From Mastigocoleus testarum BC008 (GTDB lineage: Bacteria > Cyanobacteriota > Cyanobacteriia > Cyanobacteriales > Nostocaceae), in contig NZ_LMTZ01000092.1 in the NCBI RefSeq assembly GCF_001456025.1, positions 62,001 through 126,000 on the forward strand: a stretch of 64,000 nt of DNA, written 5' to 3'. The notes beneath the pieces are model-generated. The model made no database searches, was not told the origin of the DNA, and saw nothing but the letters and a program-made list of their open reading frames with translations. The position numbers and the translations under genes were made by a program. Of the stretch, positions 1 through 9,858 are shown one piece after another (position 1 is the first letter of the stretch; each line of letters opens with the position of its first letter).

Positions 1-3000
1 AACCGATCCTGGGTAAAAGCTCCCACGGTCAAATTATTTTCTAAATAGACAATTCCCCTCAGGTTTCCTTGGTCGAGTAGTGGAGTACATAAGAGAGATT
101 TGGTTTGGTGAGATTTAATATAAGGGTCGTTAGTAAAATTGCCCTGATTAACTGCATCATTTTTGAGAACTGTTTCTCGCGTACGAGCAACATAATTAAT
201 AATTGATGTAGGTAAATAATTATCAATTGAAATTGACTTTAAAACAGTAACATCATCTTCATCAATAGAACCAGAGGCTTCAATGAAGAGTTTTCCTTCT
301 GTTTCTAGTATTAGGTAACCAAACTGCGCCCCAGCATTTTCGATCAGAATTTTCATCAGGGTCGCCAATAGCTTATCTAAAACTATTTCGCTGGAAATCG
401 CTTGGGATGCTTTCATGATCGTAGCAAAATCTAAGATTTCTCCCGAACGGGTTCCACTGGTGGTTTTGGTCATCGTTGTCAGCATATCTGCTATGGAAGT
501 AGAAACCGAGGATTTTGCTAACAAGTGCGGATATTTAGCCTCTAAATCCTTAACTTTTGCTGTGGCTCCCCATAAAGAATAAAGGTAATATGCTTCATTG
601 ATATAGGTTTTAGCAATTTTTTCTTTGCCCCAATCCAGATAGAATTTTGCTGCTAGTTCGTTAGCTAAGGCTTCTTCATTTATGTATTCATTTTTTTCTG
701 CTGCGGCGATCGCGCGATCATAGAAATCCATTGCATTAACATAGGAGTTTTGAACTCGATGTTTTTCTGCTTCTACTAAGTAAAATTTGTGCAGATAATT
801 AGTCGGTGCGCTATCCGCCCATTTCTGCATTTTTTCTTGATTTACTGCAACTCTTGCTAAAATTTGCTGTTGTTGGGAGCTAGAATCTTGAGAATTAGAA
901 TCTTGAGAATTAGAATCTTGAGAACCAAAAACAAAACTATAAATAGCAAGTTGAGCTAGAGAATCATAAAAACGGAATAGGGGAATTAATAAAGTTGAAG
1001 TTGCTCCATCTAAATATTGTTGAGCATTTATAGCATTTTCAACAGCTTGCTGATACTCCCCAAACAGGTAGCAAAGGTGTAATTTATTCACGTATAAAGC
1101 AGCAAGTGCATAGCGATCGTTTGCTCTTAGATGGAGGGGAATCATCATTTGTTCGTGGTAAATTTCCCCAATCAAATCGCACGGATTGTCCGAGCGACCC
1201 ATTAAATTTAAGACACCCTGACCGTATATTTTCAGATAGTTGAGGGTATTTTTTTGTTTAAGTTTACTAAAAGCTAATTCGTATGCTCCGACTTCTGATG
1301 ATAATTCAGCAAGGTCTTTGCCAACAAAAGCTGAATGAAACAAATAAAGATAAGCACAGGTAGTTCCATAATATAAATCTCCTACCTCCAAACCAACATG
1401 ATAAGCAGATTGAAGCGATGCTAACGAGTTTTTGAGAGGTTTTTTCCAGATACTGATTGATGTTATAAATACTGCAGTTATTCTAGGAATAAGTTCTTTG
1501 GCGTGAAATTTATCAGCGAGATTTACAGCCAGACATCCAAATTGATAGCCTTGCTCAAATTCCTCTAACAAACCACATAGAATTAGTCCATAATTAACAT
1601 AAGCAAAAGCAGATAGAGAAGTATTCCCATATTCGACAGATAAATTAACCTGTTTATATACCAATAGCGGTAACATTTCAGGAGCAGCAATAAAAACAGA
1701 AGAAAATATAGAACTTGTTATCTTCATCGCCGCTAATTTTTCTGGGTCAGTCATTGGAGGTAAATTAATTAAATCCTCTATTTGCTTACCCGCTAAGCTT
1801 ATTTGAGGTTTTCTTAGTTCCTGTTTAATATCTAGTAATTGAGGTGATTCAGGAAAAATACAATCTAATTTTTGTAAGATGGGAAGGGCAATTTGAATCG
1901 ATTCTAATTCTTTATTTTGCGAATGATAAGCATCTATTTTAACTTCATAAACTTTGACTTTATCCAACAAGGTTTGAGATTTTTGCAGTACCAGTGAAGA
2001 AAAACTTTCCATTTCTTCAAAATTGCCACTTAAATAAGCAACTTCTACTATCTCTGAGTAAAGATTTAACGTGAATTTATAGTTCGTTTTCCAGCTATTT
2101 TCTGCTAATAAATTTTGACCTATTTTCAAATATTTTAACGCTGCTTCATAAGCGTTAGCAAATTTTGCTTTTTCTCCAGCCAACAAATTTAATTTAGCAA
2201 TTTCATCTTTTTCCGATCTATCGATAATTAATTCGTAACCCAAATTTAGATGATCAACTATTTTAAATATTTTGTCTGATAAATCATCTGGTTGAGTATT
2301 TTCCCAAAGTAAACGACCAATTTTTAAATGAGTCAGCGGTTTTTCTGTTTCTTTGATTAGAGTATAAGCAGCTTGTTGGATGCGATCGTGCCCAAATTTA
2401 TAATCTTGGATTAATAGCTCTTCATCTAATTCCGATAAAGTAATAATTAGACCCGTATTAATTGCTGGAGTTAAATCTTGAAAAAGTTCGGCAGTTGTTT
2501 TTTCACAGATAATTGAAATCATATTTAAATCAAATTCTGCACCAATACATGCAGCCAAACTTAAAATATCCTGAGTCGATATAGGCAATTTCTGCATTTT
2601 GCCGATCGTAAACTGCAGGAGATTATCTGTGCTTGCAATCCTTTTAATCTTTGTTAAATTCCATTGCCAATATCCTTGGGATTTTTTGACCTGAGTTCTA
2701 TTGTTATGGAAATGCTTAAATACTAATAAATTATCAGAATATATAGTTTTAAGAAATTCACTCACAAAGAAAGGATTTCCATAGGTTTTTTGCCAAACTA
2801 ATTCGGCGAGTGGATATACATCTTTTTCTGTACTGTTGAGTGTATCTGCAATTAACTGATTAACATGATTGAGTGCTAAAGACTTTAAAAATATTTGATT
2901 AACTATTGCTCCTTCTCGAAGTAAATTTTCCAGAGTAATACTTAACAAATGAGTCGGGCTAATCTCATTATCTCGATAAGACCAAATCGAGAATAAATAT

Positions 3001-4457
3001 TTAATATCTACATCCAACATAATTGATTCTATTAACTTCATACTTGCAGAATCAGCCCACTGCAAATCATCAAGAAATAGAACTAAAGGATGTTCGGAAG
3101 AACAAAAAACGCGAATAAAATTTTTGAATGCTAAATTGAAGCGGTTTTGCTTTTCTGTTGCTCCTAATTCTGGTAATTTTGCTTGCTTACCAATAATTAA
3201 CTCGACTTCAGGAATAACATCAATAATTACCTGACCATTTACTCCCAATGTAGTTAAAAGCTTTTTACGCCATCGATTCAGCCTTAATTTACTTTCACCC
3301 AATAATTGCTTTACTAAACTAGTAAAAGCATTAACAATTGCAGAGTAAGGTGTATTACGCTGAAACTGGTCGAACTTTCCAGATATAAAATATCCTCGTT
3401 TTTCGGTAATGGATTTATGGATTTCCTGAACGAGCGTTGTCTTACCCGTACCAGAATACCCACTCACTAACATGATTTCCGTTTGGGATGAATTTGATCG
3501 CGCTCCTGAAACTCTTTCAAAGGCTTCAAGCAATGTGGAAACTTCTTCTTCTCTACCGTATAGTTTTTGAGGAATTTGGAATTTATCTGCCAGATCTTGA
3601 GTTGCGATCGCAAAATCTTCTATCTGTCCCGTGGTTTCTAGCTGTCTCAAACACTCTTCTAAATCAGCTTTAATCCCATAGGTGCTGCGATATCGTTCCT
3701 CGGCTATTTTTGACATTAATTTCATTACCATCCGAGATAAAACCAGAGGAATATCGGGATTAACTTGATGAGGTGGTAAAGGTTGTTTTGCGAGATGACA
3801 GTGAACTAATTCCAAGGGATCACTAACATCAAAAGGCAATAATCCGGTAAGTAGTTCGTAAAATGTAACTCCAAGGGAATAGAAATCAGTACGATAATCT
3901 AAACTGCGATTCATCCGTCCTGTTTGTTCTGGGGAGATATAAGCCAAAGTTCCTTCAAGAACGTTGGGACTTTTCAGGCTAGGATTTTCCCTTCTAAGGA
4001 TAGTAGCGATACCAAAATCAATAATTTTGATTTGCCTGGTTGTGGTGTTTAGGACAATATTGGCAGGATTGATATCTTTGTGAATAATGTTCGCTGCATG
4101 AATTTTACCTAAATTTTCAACTATCTGAATAGCAAGGGAGAAAAAATCTTCTAACGATAAAGGTTTTTCCTCAATCCATTTTCTCAGAGATATAGCTCCA
4201 AAATCTTCTAAAATAAGGATTAATGTTCTTTGATAAGGTTCTAAACCGTAGGCTTCTATCGCTCCATCAAAGTTAAGGCTACGGATAGTTTTATATTCTT
4301 GTTTGTAGCGGGTGAGTTCTTGCGCAGTGGGATATTCCTGCTTGAGTACCTTAAGGATTACAGAACGATTATCTGAAGAGCGAATCGCTTGATATACTTC
4401 TGAGTTAAAACTTTCGTAGATTTGGGTCAGAATTTGGTAGCCAGCCAGAGTCACCAT
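1..4457 (-). CDS. Multidomain Ser/Thr kinase / AAA ATPase / GAF signalling protein (partial)
   Basis: Reading the minus strand from the ATG at 4457 gives an uninterrupted frame to the left edge (about 1485 residues), so the C-terminus is missing. Residues 1-270 are a protein kinase domain: VAIK-like Lys36 (VILKVLK), catalytic loop HKDINPAN with Asp128, DFG at 147-149, then SPEQTGRMN. About residue 330-340 follows a P-loop GYSGTGKT and a Walker B LVLFLDDLQWAD, typical of the AAA_16 ATPase domain. A long helical TPR-like region comes next, and a GAF domain runs off the window (GAQFGYLILE). In this cyanobacterial family a histidine kinase domain normally follows, giving a trifunctional kinase/ATPase/sensor. 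The ligand is unknown. Residues about 1183-1196 contain a QDSNSQDSNSQDSS mini-repeat. Confidence 0.9.
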   Translation of the reverse strand, partial: MVTLAGYQILTQIYESFNSEVYQAIRSSDNRSVILKVLKQEYPTAQELTRYKQEYKTIRSLNFDGAIEAYGLEPYQRTLILILEDFGAISLRKWIEEKPLSLEDFFSLAIQIVENLGKIHAANIIHKDINPANIVLNTTTRQIKIIDFGIATILRRENPSLKSPNVLEGTLAYISPEQTGRMNRSLDYRTDFYSLGVTFYELLTGLLPFDVSDPLELVHCHLAKQPLPPHQVNPDIPLVLSRMVMKLMSKIAEERYRSTYGIKADLEECLRQLETTGQIEDFAIATQDLADKFQIPQKLYGREEEVSTLLEAFERVSGARSNSSQTEIMLVSGYSGTGKTTLVQEIHKSITEKRGYFISGKFDQFQRNTPYSAIVNAFTSLVKQLLGESKLRLNRWRKKLLTTLGVNGQVIIDVIPEVELIIGKQAKLPELGATEKQNRFNLAFKNFIRVFCSSEHPLVLFLDDLQWADSASMKLIESIMLDVDIKYLFSIWSYRDNEISPTHLLSITLENLLREGAIVNQIFLKSLALNHVNQLIADTLNSTEKDVYPLAELVWQKTYGNPFFVSEFLKTIYSDNLLVFKHFHNNRTQVKKSQGYWQWNLTKIKRIASTDNLLQFTIGKMQKLPISTQDILSLAACIGAEFDLNMISIICEKTTAELFQDLTPAINTGLIITLSELDEELLIQDYKFGHDRIQQAAYTLIKETEKPLTHLKIGRLLWENTQPDDLSDKIFKIVDHLNLGYELIIDRSEKDEIAKLNLLAGEKAKFANAYEAALKYLKIGQNLLAENSWKTNYKFTLNLYSEIVEVAYLSGNFEEMESFSSLVLQKSQTLLDKVKVYEVKIDAYHSQNKELESIQIALPILQKLDCIFPESPQLLDIKQELRKPQISLAGKQIEDLINLPPMTDPEKLAAMKITSSIFSSVFIAAPEMLPLLVYKQVNLSVEYGNTSLSAFAYVNYGLILCGLLEEFEQGYQFGCLAVNLADKFHAKELIPRITAVFITSISIWKKPLKNSLASLQSAYHVGLEVGDLYYGTTCAYLYLFHSAFVGKDLAELSSEVGAYELAFSKLKQKNTLNYLKIYGQGVLNLMGRSDNPCDLIGEIYHEQMMIPLHLRANDRYALAALYVNKLHLCYLFGEYQQAVENAINAQQYLDGATSTLLIPLFRFYDSLAQLAIYSFVFGSQDSNSQDSNSQDSSSQQQQILARVAVNQEKMQKWADSAPTNYLHKFYLVEAEKHRVQNSYVNAMDFYDRAIAAAEKNEYINEEALANELAAKFYLDWGKEKIAKTYINEAYYLYSLWGATAKVKDLEAKYPHLLAKSSVSTSIADMLTTMTKTTSGTRSGEILDFATIMKASQAISSEIVLDKLLATLMKILIENAGAQFGYLILETEGKLFIEASGSIDEDDVTVLKSISIDNYLPTSIINYVARTRETVLKNDAVNQGNFTNDPYIKSHQTKSLLCTPLLDQGNLRGIVYLENNLTVGAFTQDR

Positions 4458-4876
4458 GATAAGCCTGTTGAAATTTTAAGCTGATGAAAGTTTATTTCAG
4501 ATAAATATTTATTTGAAATATTTCACAAAAATAATACTGCTCAGACCGAGCAGTTTAAATTCAGACAATAGAAGTTGTAATAATAAGTTTCATATTAATA
4601 AGATATGCAAAAATAAAATAGCTTTTTTCAAAAAATGTAAATATACTGCTGCACGCAAATCAAAATAGACTGCGTCTATATCTAGAATATTCTGGAACCT
4701 ATAATTAGTAAACTTTTGACCCGCGCGTGGCACTGTAAAATGGTGGAAACTCTCCACAGCAGAGGCTAAGTCAAGAGAAAGCCTCTAATTTGATATTTGT
4801 TGGTTATAAGGGCGCACCGACGTGCACCCTGACAAACGGTATATTTTTTAGTTGGAAATCTTTAGCTGAAAATTCC
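4458..4876. other. Intergenic region with small inverted repeats
   Basis: This gap between two minus-strand genes is AT-rich and has no convincing ORF. It holds three small inverted repeats: GTGGA/TCCAC (4743-4757), AGAGGCT/AGCCTCT (4761-4786) and GGGCGCAC/GTGCACCC (4810-4829). The last two lie just beyond the 3' end of the carotenoid oxygenase gene and could end its transcript, although no clear T-run follows. They could equally be interspersed-repeat fragments. Confidence 0.4.
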
Positions 4877-6640
4877 CTACCTTACCTTTCTATTAACGAT
4901 ATCACTACGTGGATTGAGGAAAAATTCATAAGGAACCTTGGTTAAACTACCCAAAGCAGAAGCTAATCTATTAACTTTATAGGTTGATTTCCGCTCAGAA
5001 AGGCGCTCGAAATATTCTGAATGCAAGGTAAAACCAAAGTCAATTTTTTTGGATAAATTGATTTTAGCGATTGGTCCTTGCTTTAGACAATCGGCAGCAA
5101 ACAGCCAAATTTCCGAACCTGTTGGAGTTACAACACTGATAAAAATGTATCCTTTTTCTTGGGGAATGAATTGAATACTGTCTAAAAGATGTCCTTTAGG
5201 ACAAACGTAAAAATCAAGCAATTCTCTACCCAATTCAGATAAATGGGTATCAGGATTTGCTTGTTGTTCTATCTTGAGTTTCTCGGTAAGTTCTTCCCAA
5301 TTTAGATCTGTAGGTAATTTGGCTAAAACACAAGGAAGATCTTCTTCGGGAAGCTGCTCGTCTGTAAAAAATCTAGTTCCGTGGTCGCGGAAACTCATAT
5401 ATTGGCGGCGACAAACCAAATCTTGATGGAATCCTCCATAAACTTGGTAAATTGCAGAATAACCAGTTTTTTCCTTAAGTTCTCGCGGGTCTGCTGTGTA
5501 GAGAACAGTTGTATACCAACCTGGATGTATGAATACTTCTTCGCTAATCAACTGAGCATCTTCGTTGATGACTACTTTACGTAGAACCCCAGGGTCGAAA
5601 GCAAACATCCAAGGTAAGCCGTAGCATTCTTTAGGGTAGCTCTCGCCGCTAAAGTGTTTAACATCACCCGGTTCTATTGCTTCGGTTAAGCTAATCGTTC
5701 CTTGCTGCACTGTAACAAAACGAATTTCGTTATCAATATGACGGTAGTTACATACAAAGTGGTAACTATCACCCCCAAAAGTTACTAAGCGGGATGGAAC
5801 AGTTTCCTTATTTGTTTTCAAGTCCTCGCGCTTGACTATGTACATTTGTGTTTTCGGATAAGCTTTGCGAGGTGGAATTTTTAGCCCTAATAACATCGCA
5901 ATCCCAGTTTGGAAGGGCATATCCGGAATCATAATTAATTTCTCTGTCACAATGGCTGTGTGGGGAGTTCCATCAAGAACTGTTCCAGCTAGTTCCCAGT
6001 GTTTTAGGGTCCCTTCACCATCCCAACGAGTAATGTAGGGAGCGCTAGTCATATCAACAACGAAGTTTTCCTTACGGGGTGTAGTTTTTAGTTCGCAGGT
6101 GATAAGTTCTTCAACTTCCTCGTCATAAAAAGGGTGAGCAGTATTAGCCACCATCGGGAAAAATGATAAGGGAACAGAAACTATATGTTCGTCGAATCGT
6201 CCAATTGGCGTAAGAGTCTCCAGGGTGTTTGGATCTGCTTCCCAGTAACGTCCCGCATCTGCTGTGAGGATTAGCCTTCCACCCATATTGACAATAGCTG
6301 TGTTAGCTATTTCTGAAATTCCCCAAAAACCGGTTCGCGCGGGGAAGAATTTCTTCGGGAAAAGTTTGATAATTGGTAACAGTGATGAATACCATAAACT
6401 GTCCCAAGTTTTTAATTTTTTGCTGTTAACCTTGACTTTTCCATTTTCAGATTTAAGGTCCCACCTAACAATTACACCTTCACCAGTAAATAAGTGTGTA
6501 TCGCTTTCACGATTAAAAGGAGCAACAATAAAGACATGACCAGATAAATTTTCTGGCCATGTCCCTTCTGAAATTTCTACATATTCAGATAAATTAGCTA
6601 ATTTGCTAGAACCTCGTAACTTATTGACATCAAGTGACAT
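4877..6640 (-). CDS. Carotenoid oxygenase family protein
   Basis: A 587-residue protein of the RPE65/carotenoid cleavage dioxygenase family, which uses a His-ligated Fe(II) to cleave polyene double bonds. Family features are the N-terminal NLSGHVFIVAPF block, the HLFTGEGVIVRWDL block, and four regularly spaced His candidates for iron binding: TAHPFYDEE, GTPHTAIVTEKLIMIPD, YHFVCNYRHID and the C-terminal FTLHSEYFE. The length is somewhat above the roughly 480-500 of cyanobacterial apocarotenoid oxygenases and nearer to animal RPE65/BCO-like members. The start at 6640 is supported by AGGAG about 9 nt upstream. It appears monocistronic. The substrate (retinal-forming, apocarotenoid or other) cannot be read from the sequence. 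Confidence 0.85.
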   Translation of the reverse strand: MSLDVNKLRGSSKLANLSEYVEISEGTWPENLSGHVFIVAPFNRESDTHLFTGEGVIVRWDLKSENGKVKVNSKKLKTWDSLWYSSLLPIIKLFPKKFFPARTGFWGISEIANTAIVNMGGRLILTADAGRYWEADPNTLETLTPIGRFDEHIVSVPLSFFPMVANTAHPFYDEEVEELITCELKTTPRKENFVVDMTSAPYITRWDGEGTLKHWELAGTVLDGTPHTAIVTEKLIMIPDMPFQTGIAMLLGLKIPPRKAYPKTQMYIVKREDLKTNKETVPSRLVTFGGDSYHFVCNYRHIDNEIRFVTVQQGTISLTEAIEPGDVKHFSGESYPKECYGLPWMFAFDPGVLRKVVINEDAQLISEEVFIHPGWYTTVLYTADPRELKEKTGYSAIYQVYGGFHQDLVCRRQYMSFRDHGTRFFTDEQLPEEDLPCVLAKLPTDLNWEELTEKLKIEQQANPDTHLSELGRELLDFYVCPKGHLLDSIQFIPQEKGYIFISVVTPTGSEIWLFAADCLKQGPIAKINLSKKIDFGFTLHSEYFERLSERKSTYKVNRLASALGSLTKVPYEFFLNPRSDIVNRKVR

Positions 6641-7203
6641 AAAAATTACTCCTAAAATTTATAGAACTTAGGTAGTGGTAAAAATTTGATTCTACTTGCT
6701 AAGTTTTCCTAGGCTTACTTTTTTTAATCAATAGGTATACGTAAAATGAACTTATGCAGTTATAGCTCTATTTTTTTAGTAGTGACAAAATTTTAGTGGT
6801 TATGAGAAATTAGCAGTGATGAAAAACTAGTAGTGATGAAAAACTAGCAGCGATAAAAAAATTTATACTTTAGTGAAACACACTGGAAAAGATGATAAAA
6901 ATTCTAGATAAGAAGTTATGATGCGATGAATTTATTGGTATCAATTTTATTGAAATAATACTATGAAAATAACTTATTACACTAACTCATCGCAGTATAA
7001 TGACAATCAACTGATCTAACTATAATCCTGTCTAATTATGATTTTACTTAATAAATTAAAAAGATTTCAGATCAAAATTTAGAATAAAATGTTAGTGATA
7101 TCCATAATATGCTAACTATTATAATAGAAATTATAATTTTTTTTCAGAAAAGTACCTGTTCGTCAGCAATATTTTTTGATTATTTATTTGTGAGTTAATC
7201 TTA
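6641..7203. repeat. AT-rich intergenic region with 17-bp tandem repeats
   Basis: The gap upstream of the carotenoid oxygenase gene is very AT-rich and carries no ORF. Positions 6777-6861 hold five head-to-tail 17-bp units, two degenerate then three close copies of TAGCAGTGATGAAAAAC. The repeats lie within about 220 bp of the carotenoid oxygenase start and so within its likely promoter or leader region. Confidence 0.7.
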
Positions 7204-8631
7204 CTATTTGACTCCTTTATTATTGAAAACTGACAAAAAATACTGCCGATACAATTCACATCCAGCCACTACCTTACTTCCTGATTTTTTAATTAGACCC
7301 ATACTACTTAATTTATGACTAAGTATAGGATCTAAGGGAACAGGTTCATTAGTATTTAGAATTATATCCAGAGCTTGTGCTAATTCAGGCTGTTTTTTCA
7401 ATGCAGCCCAATGACGCTGTAAATGATTATGATAAATTCCACTACTATTAGGAATATTTTCTAATAATTCCGATAAACTAATACTACCTAAACTTAGGTG
7501 ATAAAGTGCTAGATGTACCAACGCCGGATGACCTCCAATCATTGCCATCAGTTGTCTGATTTCTTCGCCATCCTCCCATTTAAGTCCATAGCGTTGGGCT
7601 AACTGTTGCACTTTCTCTTCACTGAAACTATCTAACTGAATTGGAAGACCCACATTGAAAGGAGATTGATTGAGATCGAGAGGAACGTAAATTTCTGTTG
7701 AGTGAACCACAAGCAATCGCAGTTTTTGCCAAATCGGTAACCTTTTTGCTTCCTCGTACCAAGAACGTAATAAAGGTAAAAAATCTTTAGCTACTTGGGG
7801 ATGCTCAAAAATTTGATTAACTTCATCCAGTGCTAATACTAAAGGAGTATCAGTAGACTCTAGTAAATAGTCTTGGAAATATAGAGTAGAACTTATTTTA
7901 CTTCCTAAATCTTCATCCCAATAATCATCTAAGTTGGGTTGAAGCTGAAGCAAACGAGCGCTGTTAGCACATAACCAACGCAAAAATTGATTCAAATTAT
8001 TTAAAATTCCCCATTCTACCTGCTCTAGATTCAAGCTAATAGTACGATAACCTAGGAGATTTGCGTGATCGATAATTCTCAAGAGCAGGGAAGTTTTACC
8101 CATTTCCCGAGGAGCTTTAACTCTAATTAAAGCTCCTGGCTTGCTAATTTCTTGATAAACTTGCTCTTCCAAAGGTGAGCGTTCAATATAAAATTTTGAG
8201 TCAAGGGGCACTGAACCACTAGGATAGCGAGGGGAGTTATCCTTTTGCTTAACTTCAGATTGGTTGACTTCAGATGTTGACTCTGGCAAATTTGTCCCCA
8301 AAGGTGTTGTTTCCAAAGCATCTTGAGCGATAACATAAGATTCCAACAACATTCGACAGTTTTTCTTTGTCACACGCTGACCTATGACTTTAGATAGTCG
8401 CCCAAATAACTCAGGTGCGGCTACATTAGTAAAATAGCCGGTGCTATAACCTGCTTCTACAGCCATTTGACTGTAAGTCCAATATTTCCAAATACCCCGC
8501 ATGATAAGAATTTCTGTGGGGTTAAGGGGACGGTCTTGGTTTTCAATTAGTTTGCTGTCAACAATTTCAAGTAGACAATCAAGGTTCATAGAAATCACAT
8601 TTATTTTTGGCCTTTGATTGACTTTATTCAT
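7204..8631 (-). CDS. AAA-like ATPase with N-terminal HTH (vMAP-type)
   Basis: A 475-residue protein. Residues about 15-105 match the N-terminal helix-turn-helix seen in cyanobacterial vWA-MoxR-associated proteins and related NTPases (RPLNPTEILIMRGIWKYWTY, then an AGYSTGYFTN recognition-type segment). After a Ser/Pro-rich linker comes an AAA_35-type ATPase: P-loop KAPREMGKTSLL at about 175-187 and Walker B LVLALDEVNQIFE at about 255. The C-terminal ISLSELLENIP to YRQYFLS part is the usual winged-helix-like end of the fold. Such proteins are abundant in filamentous cyanobacteria and are thought to be STAND-like signalling or conflict proteins; the partner here is not evident. It stands alone, with long AT-rich gaps on both sides. 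Confidence 0.8.
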   Translation of the reverse strand: MNKVNQRPKINVISMNLDCLLEIVDSKLIENQDRPLNPTEILIMRGIWKYWTYSQMAVEAGYSTGYFTNVAAPELFGRLSKVIGQRVTKKNCRMLLESYVIAQDALETTPLGTNLPESTSEVNQSEVKQKDNSPRYPSGSVPLDSKFYIERSPLEEQVYQEISKPGALIRVKAPREMGKTSLLLRIIDHANLLGYRTISLNLEQVEWGILNNLNQFLRWLCANSARLLQLQPNLDDYWDEDLGSKISSTLYFQDYLLESTDTPLVLALDEVNQIFEHPQVAKDFLPLLRSWYEEAKRLPIWQKLRLLVVHSTEIYVPLDLNQSPFNVGLPIQLDSFSEEKVQQLAQRYGLKWEDGEEIRQLMAMIGGHPALVHLALYHLSLGSISLSELLENIPNSSGIYHNHLQRHWAALKKQPELAQALDIILNTNEPVPLDPILSHKLSSMGLIKKSGSKVVAGCELYRQYFLSVFNNKGVK

Positions 8632-9174
8632 ATCTATATAGGTACAGGCACTGACTTTAGTTATTTAAACGTATTGCCTGATGAGGTATCTAGGTTGAAG
8701 TTTCACTGAGTCTGGTCAACTCAAGGCTGGAAGCCTCCGACTTTAGTCGGGGGTCGTTGACGAATATAGTAATAACGTTTACTGTTTCGTGAAATTTCCG
8801 ATGATTTTTTTTTATCTTTCAAACGATTTTTCAAAGATTTCCTTAAATAATTGTTATTTTAAATTAACTGTTCTCTCCATTCGCTGTTAAATTTATCATC
8901 TTTCATAATATCAACTTATTCACTCTGTATCGCTAATAATAGTATTTATATCGGTATCAGTAAATATTCATAACCATTAATTTTTCAGAAAATAATTTTA
9001 TATATAAGAGTATTTACGAGAAATACTCACATATATAAAATGTGAACTGATACTTTTATTTGACACTTAAGTGAAAAACGATGATTTTACTCACGTACTA
9101 TATTGTGTGTAGAAAAGCAGCTTAGATTGCAATAGAATCAAACAAAAATATACCCCAAGTGTAAAGAGTAGCGG
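8632..9174. other. Intergenic region with an orphan IS200/IS605-type end
   Basis: This gap is AT-rich. At 8724-8762 is an isolated stem-loop CCTCCGAC/GTCGGGGG with the flanks GAAG and TCGTTGAC, which is the usual look of an IS200/IS605 right end. A short frame across it reads SRLEASDFSRG, similar to the extreme C-terminus of many TnpB proteins, but stop codons precede it. I read it as the relic of a lost element or a transposase-less derivative. The rest (8770-9174) shows nothing recognisable. Confidence 0.5.
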
Positions 9175-9702
9175 TTAAAGCATAAAAACTACTCCGTAAT
9201 ATACACAGGCACTTGCACCAATCAAATATACAAGCCAGGTAATAAAGAAACCAAATGCTCGTGCAAGGGAGGGACCATATGTAGTAATTAAACCCCATGC
9301 ATGACTAATTCTGGCCAAGGTCAAAGCAGTTCCGAGGAACCACACTAACCAAGTTGGTGAATTCATCAACTCTAAAGCGAGAATAAAAAGTAACCCCAGT
9401 GGTACATACTCACTAAAATTACCGTAAGCGCGAACTTTACGTTGTAAAACTCCATCATCTTCGGTTTTTGTGACTACTAGCTTTTGGGTTATTTTCTCGA
9501 AAAAAGCTGCCCAAGCATTAGGTTGTTCTAAATAATCTACTTGCAAATTTACGTCTTTTTTTGATTCTCCATGCCAAACTCTTATTTTTGTTCGTTCTAA
9601 CGCCACAATATAAGAAAGTGCGAAAGCAATAAAACCATTGATTCCAATAAACAAAGTTGAGATGGGAATAATATTTTCGTTAATTTTAAGAATAAAAAAC
9701 AT
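9175..9702 (-). CDS. MAPEG family membrane protein
   Basis: A 175-residue integral membrane protein with four hydrophobic segments (about 11-35, 95-115, 118-135 and 148-172). The conserved MAPEG core is present: RKVRAYGNFSEYVPLGLLF (Arg-x-x-x-Asn-x-x-Glu-x-x-Pro) followed by LTLARISHAWG. The family includes glutathione S-transferases and peroxidases of eicosanoid metabolism; the role in cyanobacteria is not established, and detoxification is an inference. It is longer than the usual 130 residues because of a 60-residue soluble insert after the first membrane segment. It lies 157 nt downstream of the AraC gene in the same direction, so it may be co-transcribed or regulated by it. Confidence 0.85.
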   Translation of the reverse strand: MFFILKINENIIPISTLFIGINGFIAFALSYIVALERTKIRVWHGESKKDVNLQVDYLEQPNAWAAFFEKITQKLVVTKTEDDGVLQRKVRAYGNFSEYVPLGLLFILALELMNSPTWLVWFLGTALTLARISHAWGLITTYGPSLARAFGFFITWLVYLIGASACVYYGVVFML

Positions 9703-9858
9703 GATGATAAGATGCTGGCAATCAAGAGAAATACCTGATTGCTAAAAGCTTATAAAAAATTTTTGCTCTATGTCTTATCTATTACTCCAAATAATGTTCT
9801 AATATTCCGAATTCCAAGCTTTGAATCTAAAATATAAAATCTAAAATATAAATGTAAT

